DNA of 64,000 nt from Phytobacter diazotrophicus. Its GTDB lineage: Bacteria > Pseudomonadota > Gammaproteobacteria > Enterobacterales > Enterobacteriaceae. A model generated the notes under the pieces. The model worked only from the letters and a program-made list of their open reading frames with translations. It had not been told where the DNA came from and did no database searches. The position numbers and the translations under genes are program-made. The stretch's first letter is position 1. Each line of letters starts with the position of its first letter. The stretch spans positions 477,568-541,567 of the forward strand of contig SMDE01000002.1 of NCBI GenBank assembly GCA_004346725.1, written 5' to 3'. Below are positions 54,469 to 62,389 of this stretch, one piece after another.

Positions 54469-54491
54469 CCCCGATACAAGGTGTATCGGGG
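54469..54491 (-). terminator. Hairpin after the DJ-1 gene
   Basis: CCCCGATAC (54469-54477) and GTATCGGGG (54483-54491) form a perfect 9-bp stem just after the DJ-1 stop codon. There is no clear T-run, so it could also be a transcript-end stabiliser. Confidence 0.5.
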
Positions 54492-54499
54492 TGTACAAG

Positions 54500-55057
54500 T
54501 TACCAATGGTAATAAATATGATCTGCGTGATCGCGCACGGGGGTTTCATCACCCAGCAAGCGTGCTGACAGGGCAAACGCAAAATCAAACGCGTGGCCAA
54601 GACCTTTGCCGCTTAACAGATTGCGGTCTTCCACCACCGGGGCATCAACGTACTCGCCGTTTCGAACCCCTTGCCACAAATCGCCGGAGCAGACGTAGCG
54701 GCGCCCATCCAGCAGGTCATTGCCGCCGAGCACTCTTGCGGCCGCGGAGCAAATCGGGCAAATCAGCCTGTTCTGCGCATCATGATGCTTAACAAATGCG
54801 ATAACTTCTGTGTTCGCGGCAAGGTTAACACTGCCCTGCGGGCCACCCGGAAGCACCACGGCGTCGTAAAGTGTGTCAGCACGCTCGCTCAGCGTGCTGT
54901 CTGCCACCATCGGAATATTGTGATAGCTCACTACCGCACGTGATTGCGCGCAGGCCAGCGTTTCAACCTCGATATTCAGGCGACGCAGAATGTCGATGGT
55001 AATAATCGCCTCTGCCTCTTCAAACCCTGGCGCTAACAACACCGCCACTTTTTTCAT
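54500..55057 (-). CDS. DJ-1/PfpI family protein
   Basis: The 185-residue protein belongs to the DJ-1/ThiJ/PfpI superfamily: MKKVAVLLAPGFEEAEAIIT with the conserved Glu near 14-15, VVLPGGPQGS, and a nucleophile-elbow Cys in CPICSAAARVLGG (about 102). Members act as deglycases, chaperones or redox sensors; this one differs clearly from E. coli YajL and its substrate is unknown. It is not part of the E. coli ara-ftnB interval, so it is an accessory gene. Confidence 0.85.
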   Translation of the reverse strand: MKKVAVLLAPGFEEAEAIITIDILRRLNIEVETLACAQSRAVVSYHNIPMVADSTLSERADTLYDAVVLPGGPQGSVNLAANTEVIAFVKHHDAQNRLICPICSAAARVLGGNDLLDGRRYVCSGDLWQGVRNGEYVDAPVVEDRNLLSGKGLGHAFDFAFALSARLLGDETPVRDHADHIYYHW

Positions 55058-55449
55058 TGCCTACTCCTTACCCTGTTGTTGTCATCAATTGTCCATACAT
55101 TAAATCAAAACGGTGTTTCAAAATCGTTCTTAAGTCACATTCTTGCCGCCAGACATGCGCAAGCCGTCACTTTTCAGGTAACCAGAGAAACCGCAGGCTT
55201 TTGAAAGATAGGTTTATTTGCCTGTCGGAATAAGTGCACCCTCTGTAAGAGAAAACGAATATTTATGACTGAATAAAACTATCATCCACATGTCATATGG
55301 GCGAAATGAACAATAACGTAATATAACTTAGGATACGCTTCTTCCTCTGTAATCCTTATGCAACTCACGTTGAGGCAGATGGATACCTGAATGGTTTGCC
55401 GTTTTAATTTAACACGTGCAAAAACTTACTCTGTAATAAGGATATTATT
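55058..55449. other. Gap between DJ-1 gene and ftnB
   Basis: These 392 bases hold the divergent promoters of the DJ-1 gene and ftnB. I saw no clear operator, repeat or small gene; AAGGA lies before the ftnB start. Confidence 0.5.
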
Positions 55450-55896
55450 ATGATGACCTCTGTAATGACGCAGAAATTGAATACCCAGATGAATCTTGAG
55501 TTTCATGCGTCACATCTTTATATCTCTCTTGGCAACGGGTGTATGACGCGTAACCTTCCTGCTATGGGGGTGTTTCTGCGCATTCAGGCGCAAAAAAGTG
55601 TGACGCGAATGATGCAACTGTTCGAATATATTAAGGCGTCAGGGACCTGGCCGGTTATTAAGGCGGTTGATATGGTGGACAATAATTTTGTCTCTGTTGA
55701 GGATGTTCTAAAGCAACTCATGGAAAACCAGGCCCTGCGTATCTGTGCACTGGAATGTCTGGCCGAAGAGATCGCATTGGACACTAATATGGCCACTCTC
55801 GAACTCATAAACAACATTCGCGCAGAATATCAAAACAATAACGAAGAATTAAAAAACATTCTCACTATTCAGTATTCCGCTTCCCTTGCCTGTTAA
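55450..55896 (+). CDS. ftnB: FtnB-like ferritin with degenerate ferroxidase site
   Basis: The 148-residue protein aligns with E. coli FtnB (YecI) by start (KLNTQMNLEFHASHLYISL) and by FLRIQAQKSVTRMMQLFEYI. Glu17 is kept, but the residues that correspond to FtnA Glu49, Glu50 and His53 are Lys49, Ser50 and Arg53, and the Glu94 region is also altered. FtnB proteins are known to be degenerate here; they have been linked to repair of iron-sulfur clusters and virulence in Salmonella. It is shorter than E. coli FtnB at the C-terminus. Iron storage is doubtful. Confidence 0.8.
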   Translation: MMTSVMTQKLNTQMNLEFHASHLYISLGNGCMTRNLPAMGVFLRIQAQKSVTRMMQLFEYIKASGTWPVIKAVDMVDNNFVSVEDVLKQLMENQALRICALECLAEEIALDTNMATLELINNIRAEYQNNNEELKNILTIQYSASLAC

Positions 55897-56109
55897 TTTT
55901 TCCGCGTTACCCCTTCCTGTCGTCAGTCGATGTTTAATCCCCCCACCGACTGACCCATTACTTTGCCAGGGTATGAATTATTTGTTAATAAAAAGTATAT
56001 AAGTTATTGCTTTTATTAATTTTGCTCAAATTGGATCTGGCTCTCATTGAGAGACGTTACAAAATGTAATGATCTATTCAATGTATTAATGTCCAGGACA
56101 AGGTGAGTC

Positions 56110-57453
56110 ATGATTACCATTGAATTTATCATTATAATTCTCTGTTTATTAATAGGGACACGTTTTGGCGGGATGGGGCTGGGTTTAATCAGCGGTATTG
56201 GTCTTTTTCTCCTGAGTTTTGTATTTGGTCTGGAGCCGGGCAAGCCGCCGGTTGATGTTATGCTCACGATTCTTGCCGTTATTGGTTGCGCGGCTACGCT
56301 GCAAACCGCAGGCGGTCTGAACGTGATGATGCAATTTGCGGAGCGGTTATTACGTCGCCATCCCCAACATATTACGTTGCTGGCACCGTTCACCACATGG
56401 ACATTGACGTTTCTCTGCGGTACCGGGCATGTGGTCTACACCATGTTTCCTATCATCGCCGACATTGCGCTTAAGAAAAATATCCGCCCGGAACGTCCGA
56501 TGGCCGTGGCTTCTATTGCCTCGCAGATGGCGATTACCGCATCGCCGGTCTCCGTTGCCGTCGTGTCGCTGGTCTCCATTCTTGCCGCGCAGCACGGCAT
56601 TGGTCATGCCTGGAGTATCCTTGAAATACTGGCCGTCTCTGTTCCGGCCTCGCTGTTCGGGGTCGCTATCGCCGCGCTGTGGAGCCTGCGCCGTGGTAAA
56701 GATCTGGCAGACGACAAAGAATTCCAGGAAAAATTAAAAGATCCGAAACAGCGTGAATTCATTTATGGCAGTAGCGAAACACTGATGAACCAGCGCTTCC
56801 CCAAAGAGGCCTACTGGTCAACGTGGATCTTTTTTGCCGGTATACTGGTCGTGGTATTACTCGGCGCACTCCCGCAATTGCGCCCGGCTTTCGACGTAAA
56901 AGGTAAACTTTCCCCCCTCTCCATGAACCTGGTCATTCAGATGATGATGCTGATTGCCGGTGCCGTGATGCTGATGGTCTGTAAGGTCAACGCTTCTGCT
57001 ATATCAGGCGGTGCGGTATTCAAAGCGGGAATGGTGGCTATTTTCTCGGTGTTTGGTGTTGCATGGATGAGTGATACTTTTTTCCAGGCACATCTGAACG
57101 AACTGAAAATGGCGCTGGAAGGGGTCGTGAAAAGCCATCCGTGGACCTACGCTATCGTGCTGTTCCTCGTCTCGAAACTGGTAAACAGCCAGGCCGCCGC
57201 ACTGACCGCCGTTGCGCCAATGGGTCTGATGCTGGGCGTTGAACCCAAAATGTTGATCGCCTTCTTCCCGGCCTCGTACGGCTATTTTGTTCTGCCGACC
57301 TACCCGAGTGACCTGGCCTGTATCGGCTTTGACCGCTCAGGCACCACGCGTATCGGCAAATTTATCATTAACCACAGCTTTATCATTCCGGGTCTGATTG
57401 GCGTGAGTTGCGCCTGTGCTGCCAGCTACATGTTGGTCTCGGCTTTCTTCTGA
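56110..57453 (+). CDS. DcuA/DcuB-family anaerobic C4-dicarboxylate transporter
   Basis: The 447-residue inner-membrane protein closely resembles DcuA/DcuB in length and motifs: LEPGKPPVDVMLTILAVIGC, LCGTGHVVYTMFPIIADIAL, NIRPERPMAVASIASQMAIT and YPSDLACIGFDRSGTTRIG. These exchange fumarate or aspartate for succinate during anaerobic growth. It is diverged from both E. coli paralogues, so the substrate may differ. AAGGTGAG precedes the ATG and a strong terminator follows. It is an accessory gene in this position. Confidence 0.87.
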   Translation: MITIEFIIIILCLLIGTRFGGMGLGLISGIGLFLLSFVFGLEPGKPPVDVMLTILAVIGCAATLQTAGGLNVMMQFAERLLRRHPQHITLLAPFTTWTLTFLCGTGHVVYTMFPIIADIALKKNIRPERPMAVASIASQMAITASPVSVAVVSLVSILAAQHGIGHAWSILEILAVSVPASLFGVAIAALWSLRRGKDLADDKEFQEKLKDPKQREFIYGSSETLMNQRFPKEAYWSTWIFFAGILVVVLLGALPQLRPAFDVKGKLSPLSMNLVIQMMMLIAGAVMLMVCKVNASAISGGAVFKAGMVAIFSVFGVAWMSDTFFQAHLNELKMALEGVVKSHPWTYAIVLFLVSKLVNSQAAALTAVAPMGLMLGVEPKMLIAFFPASYGYFVLPTYPSDLACIGFDRSGTTRIGKFIINHSFIIPGLIGVSCACAASYMLVSAFF

Positions 57454-57458
57454 TAGCA

Positions 57459-57483
57459 AAAAGCGGCGAAGATCGCCGCTTTT
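57459..57483 (+). terminator. Terminator after the Dcu-type gene
   Basis: AAGCGGCGA and TCGCCGCTT pair around a three-base loop (57461-57480), with a short T-run after it. It ends the transporter transcript. Confidence 0.85.
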
Positions 57484-57512
57484 ATCACCCTTCCGCCTTT
57501 TGTTGCGGACAT

Positions 57513-57540
57513 AAAAAAACCTGCCTCGGCAGGTTTTTTT
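57513..57540 (-). terminator. Terminator of azuCR (bidirectional)
   Basis: AAAAAAACCTGCC (57513-57525), TC, GGCAGGTTTTTTT (57528-57540): a strong hairpin with T-runs on both strands, starting four bases after the azuC stop. Confidence 0.88.
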
Positions 57541-57544
57541 ATCA

Positions 57545-57628
57545 TCAGAACATGGCACCCGGGGGGACATCTTTGAAGGTTTTGCAGTAGGTTTCAAAAA
57601 TGCTTTTCAGGATTTTGCGCAGTTTCAT
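57545..57628 (-). CDS. azuC: Small protein AzuC / dual-function RNA AzuCR
   Basis: A 27-codon gene reads MKLRKILKSIFETYCKTFKD and then VPPGAMF. It is nearly identical to E. coli AzuC (28 residues), an amphipathic membrane-associated small protein. In E. coli the transcript AzuCR also acts as a base-pairing RNA, and AzuC has been reported to interact with GlpD. GGAGC precedes the ATG; a terminator follows within a few bases. The position after ftnB fits the E. coli order. CRP-like sites lie upstream. Confidence 0.93.
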   Translation of the reverse strand: MKLRKILKSIFETYCKTFKDVPPGAMF

Positions 57629-57680
57629 GTTTTGCTCCGGCGATTTGTTATGCAGGTGTTATCGGTTGATGTGCATATAA

Positions 57681-57726
57681 TATGACCTCCGTCACAAAAA
57701 GCAATATTTACGTGATAGAAATCACG
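57681..57726 (-). promoter_or_regulatory. Two CRP-like sites upstream of azuC
   Basis: TATGACCTCCGTCACA (57681-57696) differs from TGTGA-N6-TCACA at one position. CGTGATAGAAATCACG (57711-57726) is a symmetrical site differing at two. Both lie 50-100 bases upstream of azuC. Carbon-source control of azuC is known in E. coli. Confidence 0.5.
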
Positions 57727-57895
57727 TTTTATTTTTAAAGAAAAACAGTTTTTGTTAAAAATTCGTATAGAATCTGCGACTTACAATCTAAAATTTTTTT
57801 GTATTTTTAAAAAATAATTGGATAAGTTAAGGAAATAGTGGCGAGTGAACACGGAAGGGAAAGCAGAGGCCAGCGTGTGCTGACCTTCAGGGGTA

Positions 57896-58534
57896 TCAGG
57901 CGAGGATCTCACGCACGAAAGCTTCGATGGCTTTATCCTGGCAGTTTTCAAAGAAGCACTGCTGGAAACGCGGGCCGGAAACGGCGGTTTTCACCAGTTC
58001 CGGATCGATGGCGCGTAAGGTATCAAGGTAGTTCTCTTTGACTACCGCCGCTTTTACCTGGTTGAGGATACCGGCATTACGCACCTGCGGCTCTTTACGT
58101 TCCGGCGGGTAGCCTTCACCTTTACGGCCCGTGAACGCTTTTTCAAAGATAAAGCGCACATTCAGCTCCGCGCCCCAGCCAAACCCTTTGGCGAACGGCA
58201 ATGAGAGCGCGTTGCCGTTGTTAATCTGGGCAAACAGGAAAGCGTCAGCCGGATCAATACAGTAACCACAAATAACGCCAGGATGAATATTCAGGGACAT
58301 CAGCGCCCCCTGCCCTGTACCGCAACCCGTCACTACAAAGTCGACCGCTTTAGCATTCAGCAGAATACTGGCCATAATACCAAGGTGGATATAGGTCAGG
58401 TGATGATCGTTTTCGTCACTCATACCCACATTGAAGACCGGAAAATCTTTTTCATCCGCAACCGCTTTCAGCTCTTTAAGGATGACGGCGTTTTTCCCTG
58501 CCTGGCTGTTTTCCATCATCAGTGCAATCTTCAT
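57896..58534 (-). CDS. RpiB/LacA/LacB family sugar-phosphate isomerase, long form
   Basis: The 212-residue protein belongs to the RpiB/LacAB fold: LTYIHLGIMASILL, the CGTG-type active segment VTGCGTGQGALMSLN (about 70-84) and ALSLPFAKGFGWGAEL. Typical RpiB has about 150 residues; here a C-terminal extension of about 60 residues with several cysteines (FQQCFFENCQDKA) is present. The substrate is unknown. ATG 58534 is chosen because AGGAG is then six bases upstream. It stands alone between azuC and yecR and is not in the K-12 interval. Confidence 0.82.
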   Translation of the reverse strand: MKIALMMENSQAGKNAVILKELKAVADEKDFPVFNVGMSDENDHHLTYIHLGIMASILLNAKAVDFVVTGCGTGQGALMSLNIHPGVICGYCIDPADAFLFAQINNGNALSLPFAKGFGWGAELNVRFIFEKAFTGRKGEGYPPERKEPQVRNAGILNQVKAAVVKENYLDTLRAIDPELVKTAVSGPRFQQCFFENCQDKAIEAFVREILA

Positions 58535-58778
58535 CTTCATCTCCTGGTTAATGCATTAAGTTGCCAAATTGGATTAACCTTACTACCTGATAAACAGACT
58601 TTCAAATTTAATGAAAAATAGTTTTAAAAAAGCAAATTGCGTTCACAGTTTTGCCTGAAATGAACCTGATTGCCCCGTCGTTGCACGTAAAAAGGTCAGT
58701 TAAGCAGGCTATTCTGCCGATTGCCCGCGTAATAAGTCGGTAAGATGCAACAATGCCCATATGAATCAGAGCGCTTTC

Positions 58779-59117
58779 ATGAACAAAATCCTTGTTGCCG
58801 CCTCGCTGCTACTGCTCGCCGGGTGCTCAATAACCAAAGAACCCAAAGTCAGCAATGTTGATACGACCAATGGTCTGATCCGTCTTAGCTTTAATCAGGC
58901 GATGATGCAAAACGCACACTATGACGAATACACCACCCAGGGAACCGCCAACAAGCAGTGTCAACAAATGGGCTATGCGACCGCAGTGGCCTATGGTCAG
59001 CCCATTTCGACCTGTAGCCTGATCAGTGGTTCCGTCTGTATGAACACGACCATCACCATTCAGTACCAGTGCCGTGGTATGGCGCTCAACAACGTGCCGG
59101 CCGCCAGAGCCTGGTAA
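58779..59117 (+). CDS. yecR: YecR-like lipoprotein
   Basis: The 112-residue product begins with a lipoprotein signal (MNKILVAASLLLLAGCS) and matches YecR, a lipoprotein under flagellar control in E. coli. Conserved parts are TTNGLIRLSFNQAMMQ and GSVCMNTTITIQYQC with paired cysteines. An ATG 18 bases upstream is possible. A hairpin terminator follows. Its function is unknown. Confidence 0.85.
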   Translation: MNKILVAASLLLLAGCSITKEPKVSNVDTTNGLIRLSFNQAMMQNAHYDEYTTQGTANKQCQQMGYATAVAYGQPISTCSLISGSVCMNTTITIQYQCRGMALNNVPAARAW

Positions 59118-59121
59118 CAAT

Positions 59122-59158
59122 TAATGCCAGTGCTCCACCGCTGGCATTACTCTTTATT
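59122..59158 (+). terminator. Terminator after yecR
   Basis: TAATGCCAG (59122-59130) and CTGGCATTA (59141-59149) pair around a ten-base loop; CTCTTTATTT follows. Confidence 0.65.
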
Positions 59159-59167
59159 TAAATAAAA

Positions 59168-59182
59168 GAATAATTATCATTT
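59168..59182 (+). promoter_or_regulatory. Fur-like sequence upstream of ftnA
   Basis: GAATAATTATCATTT resembles half to two thirds of a Fur box (GATAATGATAATCATTATC). A weaker CATTCTCATTTTTAAT follows near 59214. In E. coli Fur binds extended sites upstream of ftnA and activates it by displacing H-NS. Confidence 0.45.
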
Positions 59183-59325
59183 CCCCGCTTATTTTCCTGC
59201 AATGCGTGTTATTCCCATTCTCATTTTTAATAAAAATTATTTTTTATTTTACCTTTTGCAAATAATTAAATAACAAATTATAGTGGCCGCTCTTTACCTC
59301 TTTTATTATTTTTCGGAGTGGCGCC

Positions 59326-59823
59326 ATGCTTAAAGCTGAAATGATTGAAAAACTCAATGAGCAGATGAACCTCGAACTTTTTTCGTCTCTGCTTTATCAA
59401 CAAATGAGCGCCTGGTGCAGCTATAACAGCTTTGAAGGTGCCGCCGCATTTCTGCGCCGCCATGCGCAGGAAGAGATGACGCACATGCAGCGTCTGTTTG
59501 ATTATCTGGCAGATACCGGCAGCTTACCGCGCATTAACACTATTCAGTCGCCGTTTGCCGAATATGCTTCGCTGGATGAATTGTTCCGTGCGACTTACGA
59601 ACACGAGCAGTTGATCACCCAGAAAATTAACGAACTGGCGCACGTCGCAATGACCTCGCAGGATTATCCGACGTTTAATTTCCTGCAGTGGTATGTAGCG
59701 GAACAACATGAAGAAGAAAAACTGTTTAAATCCGTTATTGATAAACTGACGCTGGCGGGTAAAAGCGGCGAAGGTCTTTATTTTATCGATAAAGAACTGT
59801 CTACTCTCGACACCGCAAATTAA
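59326..59823 (+). CDS. ftnA: Ferritin A (iron storage)
   Basis: FtnA is the main non-haem ferritin; 24 copies form a shell that oxidises and stores iron. The 165-residue protein has the full ferroxidase centre: Glu17 ([10 protein letters not shown]), Glu49/Glu50 and His53 ([16 protein letters not shown]), the Glu94 region (YEHEQLI) and the Gln127/Glu130 region (VAEQHEEE). A strong ribosome site (CGGAG) precedes it. Confidence 0.96.
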   Translation: MLKAEMIEKLNEQMNLELFSSLLYQQMSAWCSYNSFEGAAAFLRRHAQEEMTHMQRLFDYLADTGSLPRINTIQSPFAEYASLDELFRATYEHEQLITQKINELAHVAMTSQDYPTFNFLQWYVAEQHEEEKLFKSVIDKLTLAGKSGEGLYFIDKELSTLDTAN

Positions 59824-59827
59824 GCAA

Positions 59828-59864
59828 AATGCGGTAATGACTCTACATTACCGCATTATTTTTT
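59828..59864. terminator. Terminator between ftnA and yecH
   Basis: AATGCGGTAATG (59828-59839) and CATTACCGCATT (59846-59857) form a perfect 12-bp stem, followed by ATTTTTTA. It serves ftnA and could serve yecH. Confidence 0.9.
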
Positions 59865-60102
59865 AGTGCTGGCAGATTTTACTTTCGTGGGTAGAAAACC
59901 CATTTTCCGCAGGAATAAATTTCCCACGCGATGCCAGAAACGCCACCAGCTCCGCTGCCGTCATATCCTCTGCTGAGCAGGTATGAAAACGGGCATCCTT
60001 ACCAAAGCGCATACAGATTGCCGCTTCCAGGCTTTGCTCTGAATAACGCTCCCCTGACTCCAGCATCATATTAAGTACTTCATGACCATGAATTGACGCC
60101 AT
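59863..60102 (-). CDS. yecH: YecH family metal-binding-like protein
   Basis: The 79-residue protein matches YecH of E. coli in full length (MASIHGHEVLNMMLESGERY; FHTCSAEDMTAAELVAFLAS; SKICQH). The histidines and cysteines suggest metal binding, but no function is established. ATG 60102 has GGAGG five bases upstream, so the longer frame is rejected. Confidence 0.88.
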   Translation of the reverse strand: MASIHGHEVLNMMLESGERYSEQSLEAAICMRFGKDARFHTCSAEDMTAAELVAFLASRGKFIPAENGFSTHESKICQH

Positions 60103-60233
60103 ACACCCTCCGCTTAAAAGATGCATCATAGACACATCTTTATAAGGGTTTATTGCGCTGAGACAGGTTTACCTGCATTGCGCACAGCCTGTAGACCGCC
60201 AGCCAAACGACCAAAGGCAAGCGCCTCTTTTCA

Positions 60234-60297
60234 TGTAATTATTTATTTACACTGTTTGTAAGCCCGGTTTGACGCAGATCGGTTTTTCACATACTCT
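60234..60297 (+). promoter_or_regulatory. tyrP promoter with two TyrR boxes
   Basis: TGTAATTATTTATTTACA (60234-60251) matches the TyrR consensus TGTAAA-N6-TTTACA with one change, a strong box. A weaker box, TGTAAGCCCGGTTTGACG (60257-60274), overlaps a -35 TTGACG (60269-60274) that has a -10 TACTCT (60292-60297) 17 bases away. The strong/weak pair is as in E. coli tyrP, repressed by TyrR with tyrosine and activated with phenylalanine. Confidence 0.85.
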
Positions 60298-60343
60298 GCG
60301 CCGCATATTTGATAAAGAATGCAGTTTGAATCCAGAGGAAAGT

Positions 60344-61555
60344 GTGAAGAATCGAGCACTTGGCAGTGTTTTTATTGTGGCTGGTACCACTATTGGCGCA
60401 GGGATGCTGGCGATGCCGCTGGCCGCCGCCGGGGTCGGATTTAGTGTAACGCTGGTTTTACTCTTCGCCCTGTGGGGACTGATGTGTTATACCGCGCTGT
60501 TATTGCTCGAAGTCTATCAGCACGTGCCCGCCGATACAGGGCTCGGTAGTCTGGCGCGACGATACCTGGGGCGTTACGGGCAGTGGATCACCGGTTTTAG
60601 CATGATGTTTTTGATGTATGCCCTGACGGCGGCTTATATCAGCGGCGCCGGTGAGCTGCTGGCGTCCAGCCTCAGCGTATGGACTGGCATCAATGTATCG
60701 TCATCAGGCGGGGTATTTTTGTTTACCTTTGTCGCCGGTGGCGTGGTCTGTATTGGCACATCATTGGTCGATTTATTCAACCGTTTCCTGTTTAGCGCCA
60801 AGATTATTTTCCTGGTGGTAATGCTCGCGCTGCTCCTGCCACATGTTCATCAGGTGAATTTACTCACCCTGCCGCTGGAAAAAGGGCTGGCCCTCTCCGC
60901 CATGCCGGTGATTTTTACCTCTTTTGGCTTTCATGGCAGCGTGCCGAGCATTGTCAGTTATATGGGCGGTAACGTTCGCAAGCTGCGCGGGATATTTATC
61001 ACCGGCAGCGCGATCCCGCTGGTCGCCTATATTTTCTGGCAACTGGCGACCCTTGGCAGTATTGAGTCTTCAACCTTTATGGGAATGCTGGCTAACCATG
61101 CCGGGCTGAATGGACTTCTTGAGGCGCTGCGCGAAGTGGTTGCCTCCGCGCATGTGGAACTGGCTGTTCATCTGTTTGCCGACCTGGCGCTGGCGACCTC
61201 ATTTTTAGGTGTGTCGCTTGGTCTATTTGATTATCTGGCCGACCTGTTCCAGCGCCGCAACACGGCTGTCGGGCGTCTGCAAACCGGCGCGATAACCTTT
61301 TTGCCCCCGCTGGCCTTCGCCCTCTTCTATCCGCGCGGTTTTGTGATGGCGCTCGGTTATGCTGGCGTGGCGCTTGCGGTGCTGGCCCTGCTGATCCCCG
61401 CCCTGCTCGCATGGCAAAGCCGTAAGGCGCATGGACAAGCGCAATATCGTGTTCTGGGCGGGAGACCTATGCTCTGCCTGGTGATGGCCTGCGGCGTAAC
61501 TATTATTGCCGTACAGTTTGCGATTTCAGCAGGCTTGCTGCCGGAAGTGGGATAA
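60344..61555 (+). CDS. tyrP: Tyrosine-specific transporter TyrP
   Basis: TyrP is the proton-driven tyrosine importer of the HAAAP family. The product is 403 residues, equal to E. coli, when starting with GTG 60344 ([19 protein letters not shown] follows), preceded by AGAGGAAA. Eleven membrane segments are visible. Family signatures are [17 protein letters not shown] and [17 protein letters not shown]. Confidence 0.95.
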   Translation: MKNRALGSVFIVAGTTIGAGMLAMPLAAAGVGFSVTLVLLFALWGLMCYTALLLLEVYQHVPADTGLGSLARRYLGRYGQWITGFSMMFLMYALTAAYISGAGELLASSLSVWTGINVSSSGGVFLFTFVAGGVVCIGTSLVDLFNRFLFSAKIIFLVVMLALLLPHVHQVNLLTLPLEKGLALSAMPVIFTSFGFHGSVPSIVSYMGGNVRKLRGIFITGSAIPLVAYIFWQLATLGSIESSTFMGMLANHAGLNGLLEALREVVASAHVELAVHLFADLALATSFLGVSLGLFDYLADLFQRRNTAVGRLQTGAITFLPPLAFALFYPRGFVMALGYAGVALAVLALLIPALLAWQSRKAHGQAQYRVLGGRPMLCLVMACGVTIIAVQFAISAGLLPEVG

Positions 61556-61560
61556 TAAAT

Positions 61561-61587
61561 CGGGCTCATCAGGAGCCCGGTTTTTTT
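61561..61587. terminator. Terminator between tyrP and yecA
   Basis: CGGGCTC (61561-61567) and GAGCCCG (61573-61579) with seven T residues after it. It ends tyrP and touches the yecA stop. Confidence 0.88.
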
Positions 61588-62254
61588 AGTGCAGGCAGCA
61601 GCTTTTGAATTTCTTACCGCTGCCACACGGGCAAGGATCGTTACGCCCGACTTTTACACCATTCACCTGCGGTTTCTGAGCAACAGGCTCTTGTGGATTC
61701 GCCGACCAGTACTCATACAGACGCAGAGCGGCAGGCCTGATAGCCTCTACGCTTTCATTGAATTCCTCTTCGGTGAATTCATCCAGACGCTCAAAGTTTT
61801 CTTCCAGCCCGTGCAAGGCAATAATATCCAGATCGGCCTTACGCTCCTCCGGCAAGCCTGACCAGTCGGTTAGCGCCACGCCGCGCATATAGCCAAAACA
61901 CCACTCTTCAACCACCGTGTAGCTCTTACCGTCCACTTCGTTGTAACCAAAGACGGGTTCAAACTGATCCGGGTAATCACTCAGGCGCTCGGCAATATCG
62001 TTCAAATGCTTAAAGCAGAGATCGATAAAACGATTCATTTCACGATCGTTTTTCCAGCGCGGAATGTTCTTTTCGCCGCCCCATACGGCAACCAGCCAGC
62101 GATCCGGCTCGACAACCACCGGGCCGGACAATACGGCGGTCAACATACCATCCAGCTCCGCCACATCGAGTACGGACTCATCGCTGTGGCCATAAGCGAC
62201 CAATGTCTCTTCCAGCCACTGCAATTCATTTTCATTTAACGGGCCTTCGGTCAT
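61586..62254 (-). CDS. yecA: YecA: UPF0149 domain with SEC-C metal-binding motif
   Basis: The 222-residue protein has an N-terminal UPF0149/YgfB-like domain and a C-terminal zinc-binding SEC-C motif ([14 protein letters not shown]), as in SecA tails. E. coli YecA (AscA) is reported to bind the ribosome near SecA. Length equals the E. coli protein. In K-12 tRNA genes follow; here an orphan lipoprotein gene lies upstream of it and no tRNA is seen. Confidence 0.94.
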   Translation of the reverse strand: MTEGPLNENELQWLEETLVAYGHSDESVLDVAELDGMLTAVLSGPVVVEPDRWLVAVWGGEKNIPRWKNDREMNRFIDLCFKHLNDIAERLSDYPDQFEPVFGYNEVDGKSYTVVEEWCFGYMRGVALTDWSGLPEERKADLDIIALHGLEENFERLDEFTEEEFNESVEAIRPAALRLYEYWSANPQEPVAQKPQVNGVKVGRNDPCPCGSGKKFKSCCLH

Positions 62255-62315
62255 TTACGACTCTCCTGATGGCATAAGGGATAAAAAAGAAGGGTATCAC
62301 AGAAACGATAAGCGT

Positions 62316-62339
62316 AAAAAAGCCGGGACAAGCCCGGCT
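62316..62339 (-). terminator. Terminator after the orphan lipoprotein gene
   Basis: AGCCGGG (62321-62327) and CCCGGCT (62333-62339) pair around ACAAG; on the minus strand TTTTTT follows. Confidence 0.88.
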
Positions 62340-62389
62340 ATTTATAATCAGAATTCTGGCGTCAATTTTTCTTTGCGCTGAACAGTCTT

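Larger units (their letters stand above)
54183..54499. other. araF promoter region
   Basis: This 317-base gap holds the leader of araF, a CRP-like sequence (54327-54342), an AraC site (54429-54445) and a hairpin near the DJ-1 gene end. No gene is present. Confidence 0.65.

Noticed and set aside
58716..58723. GCCGATTG upstream of yecR as a possible sigma-28 -10 element.
   Set aside because: No TAAA lies at the required 15-base distance, so the match is incomplete.
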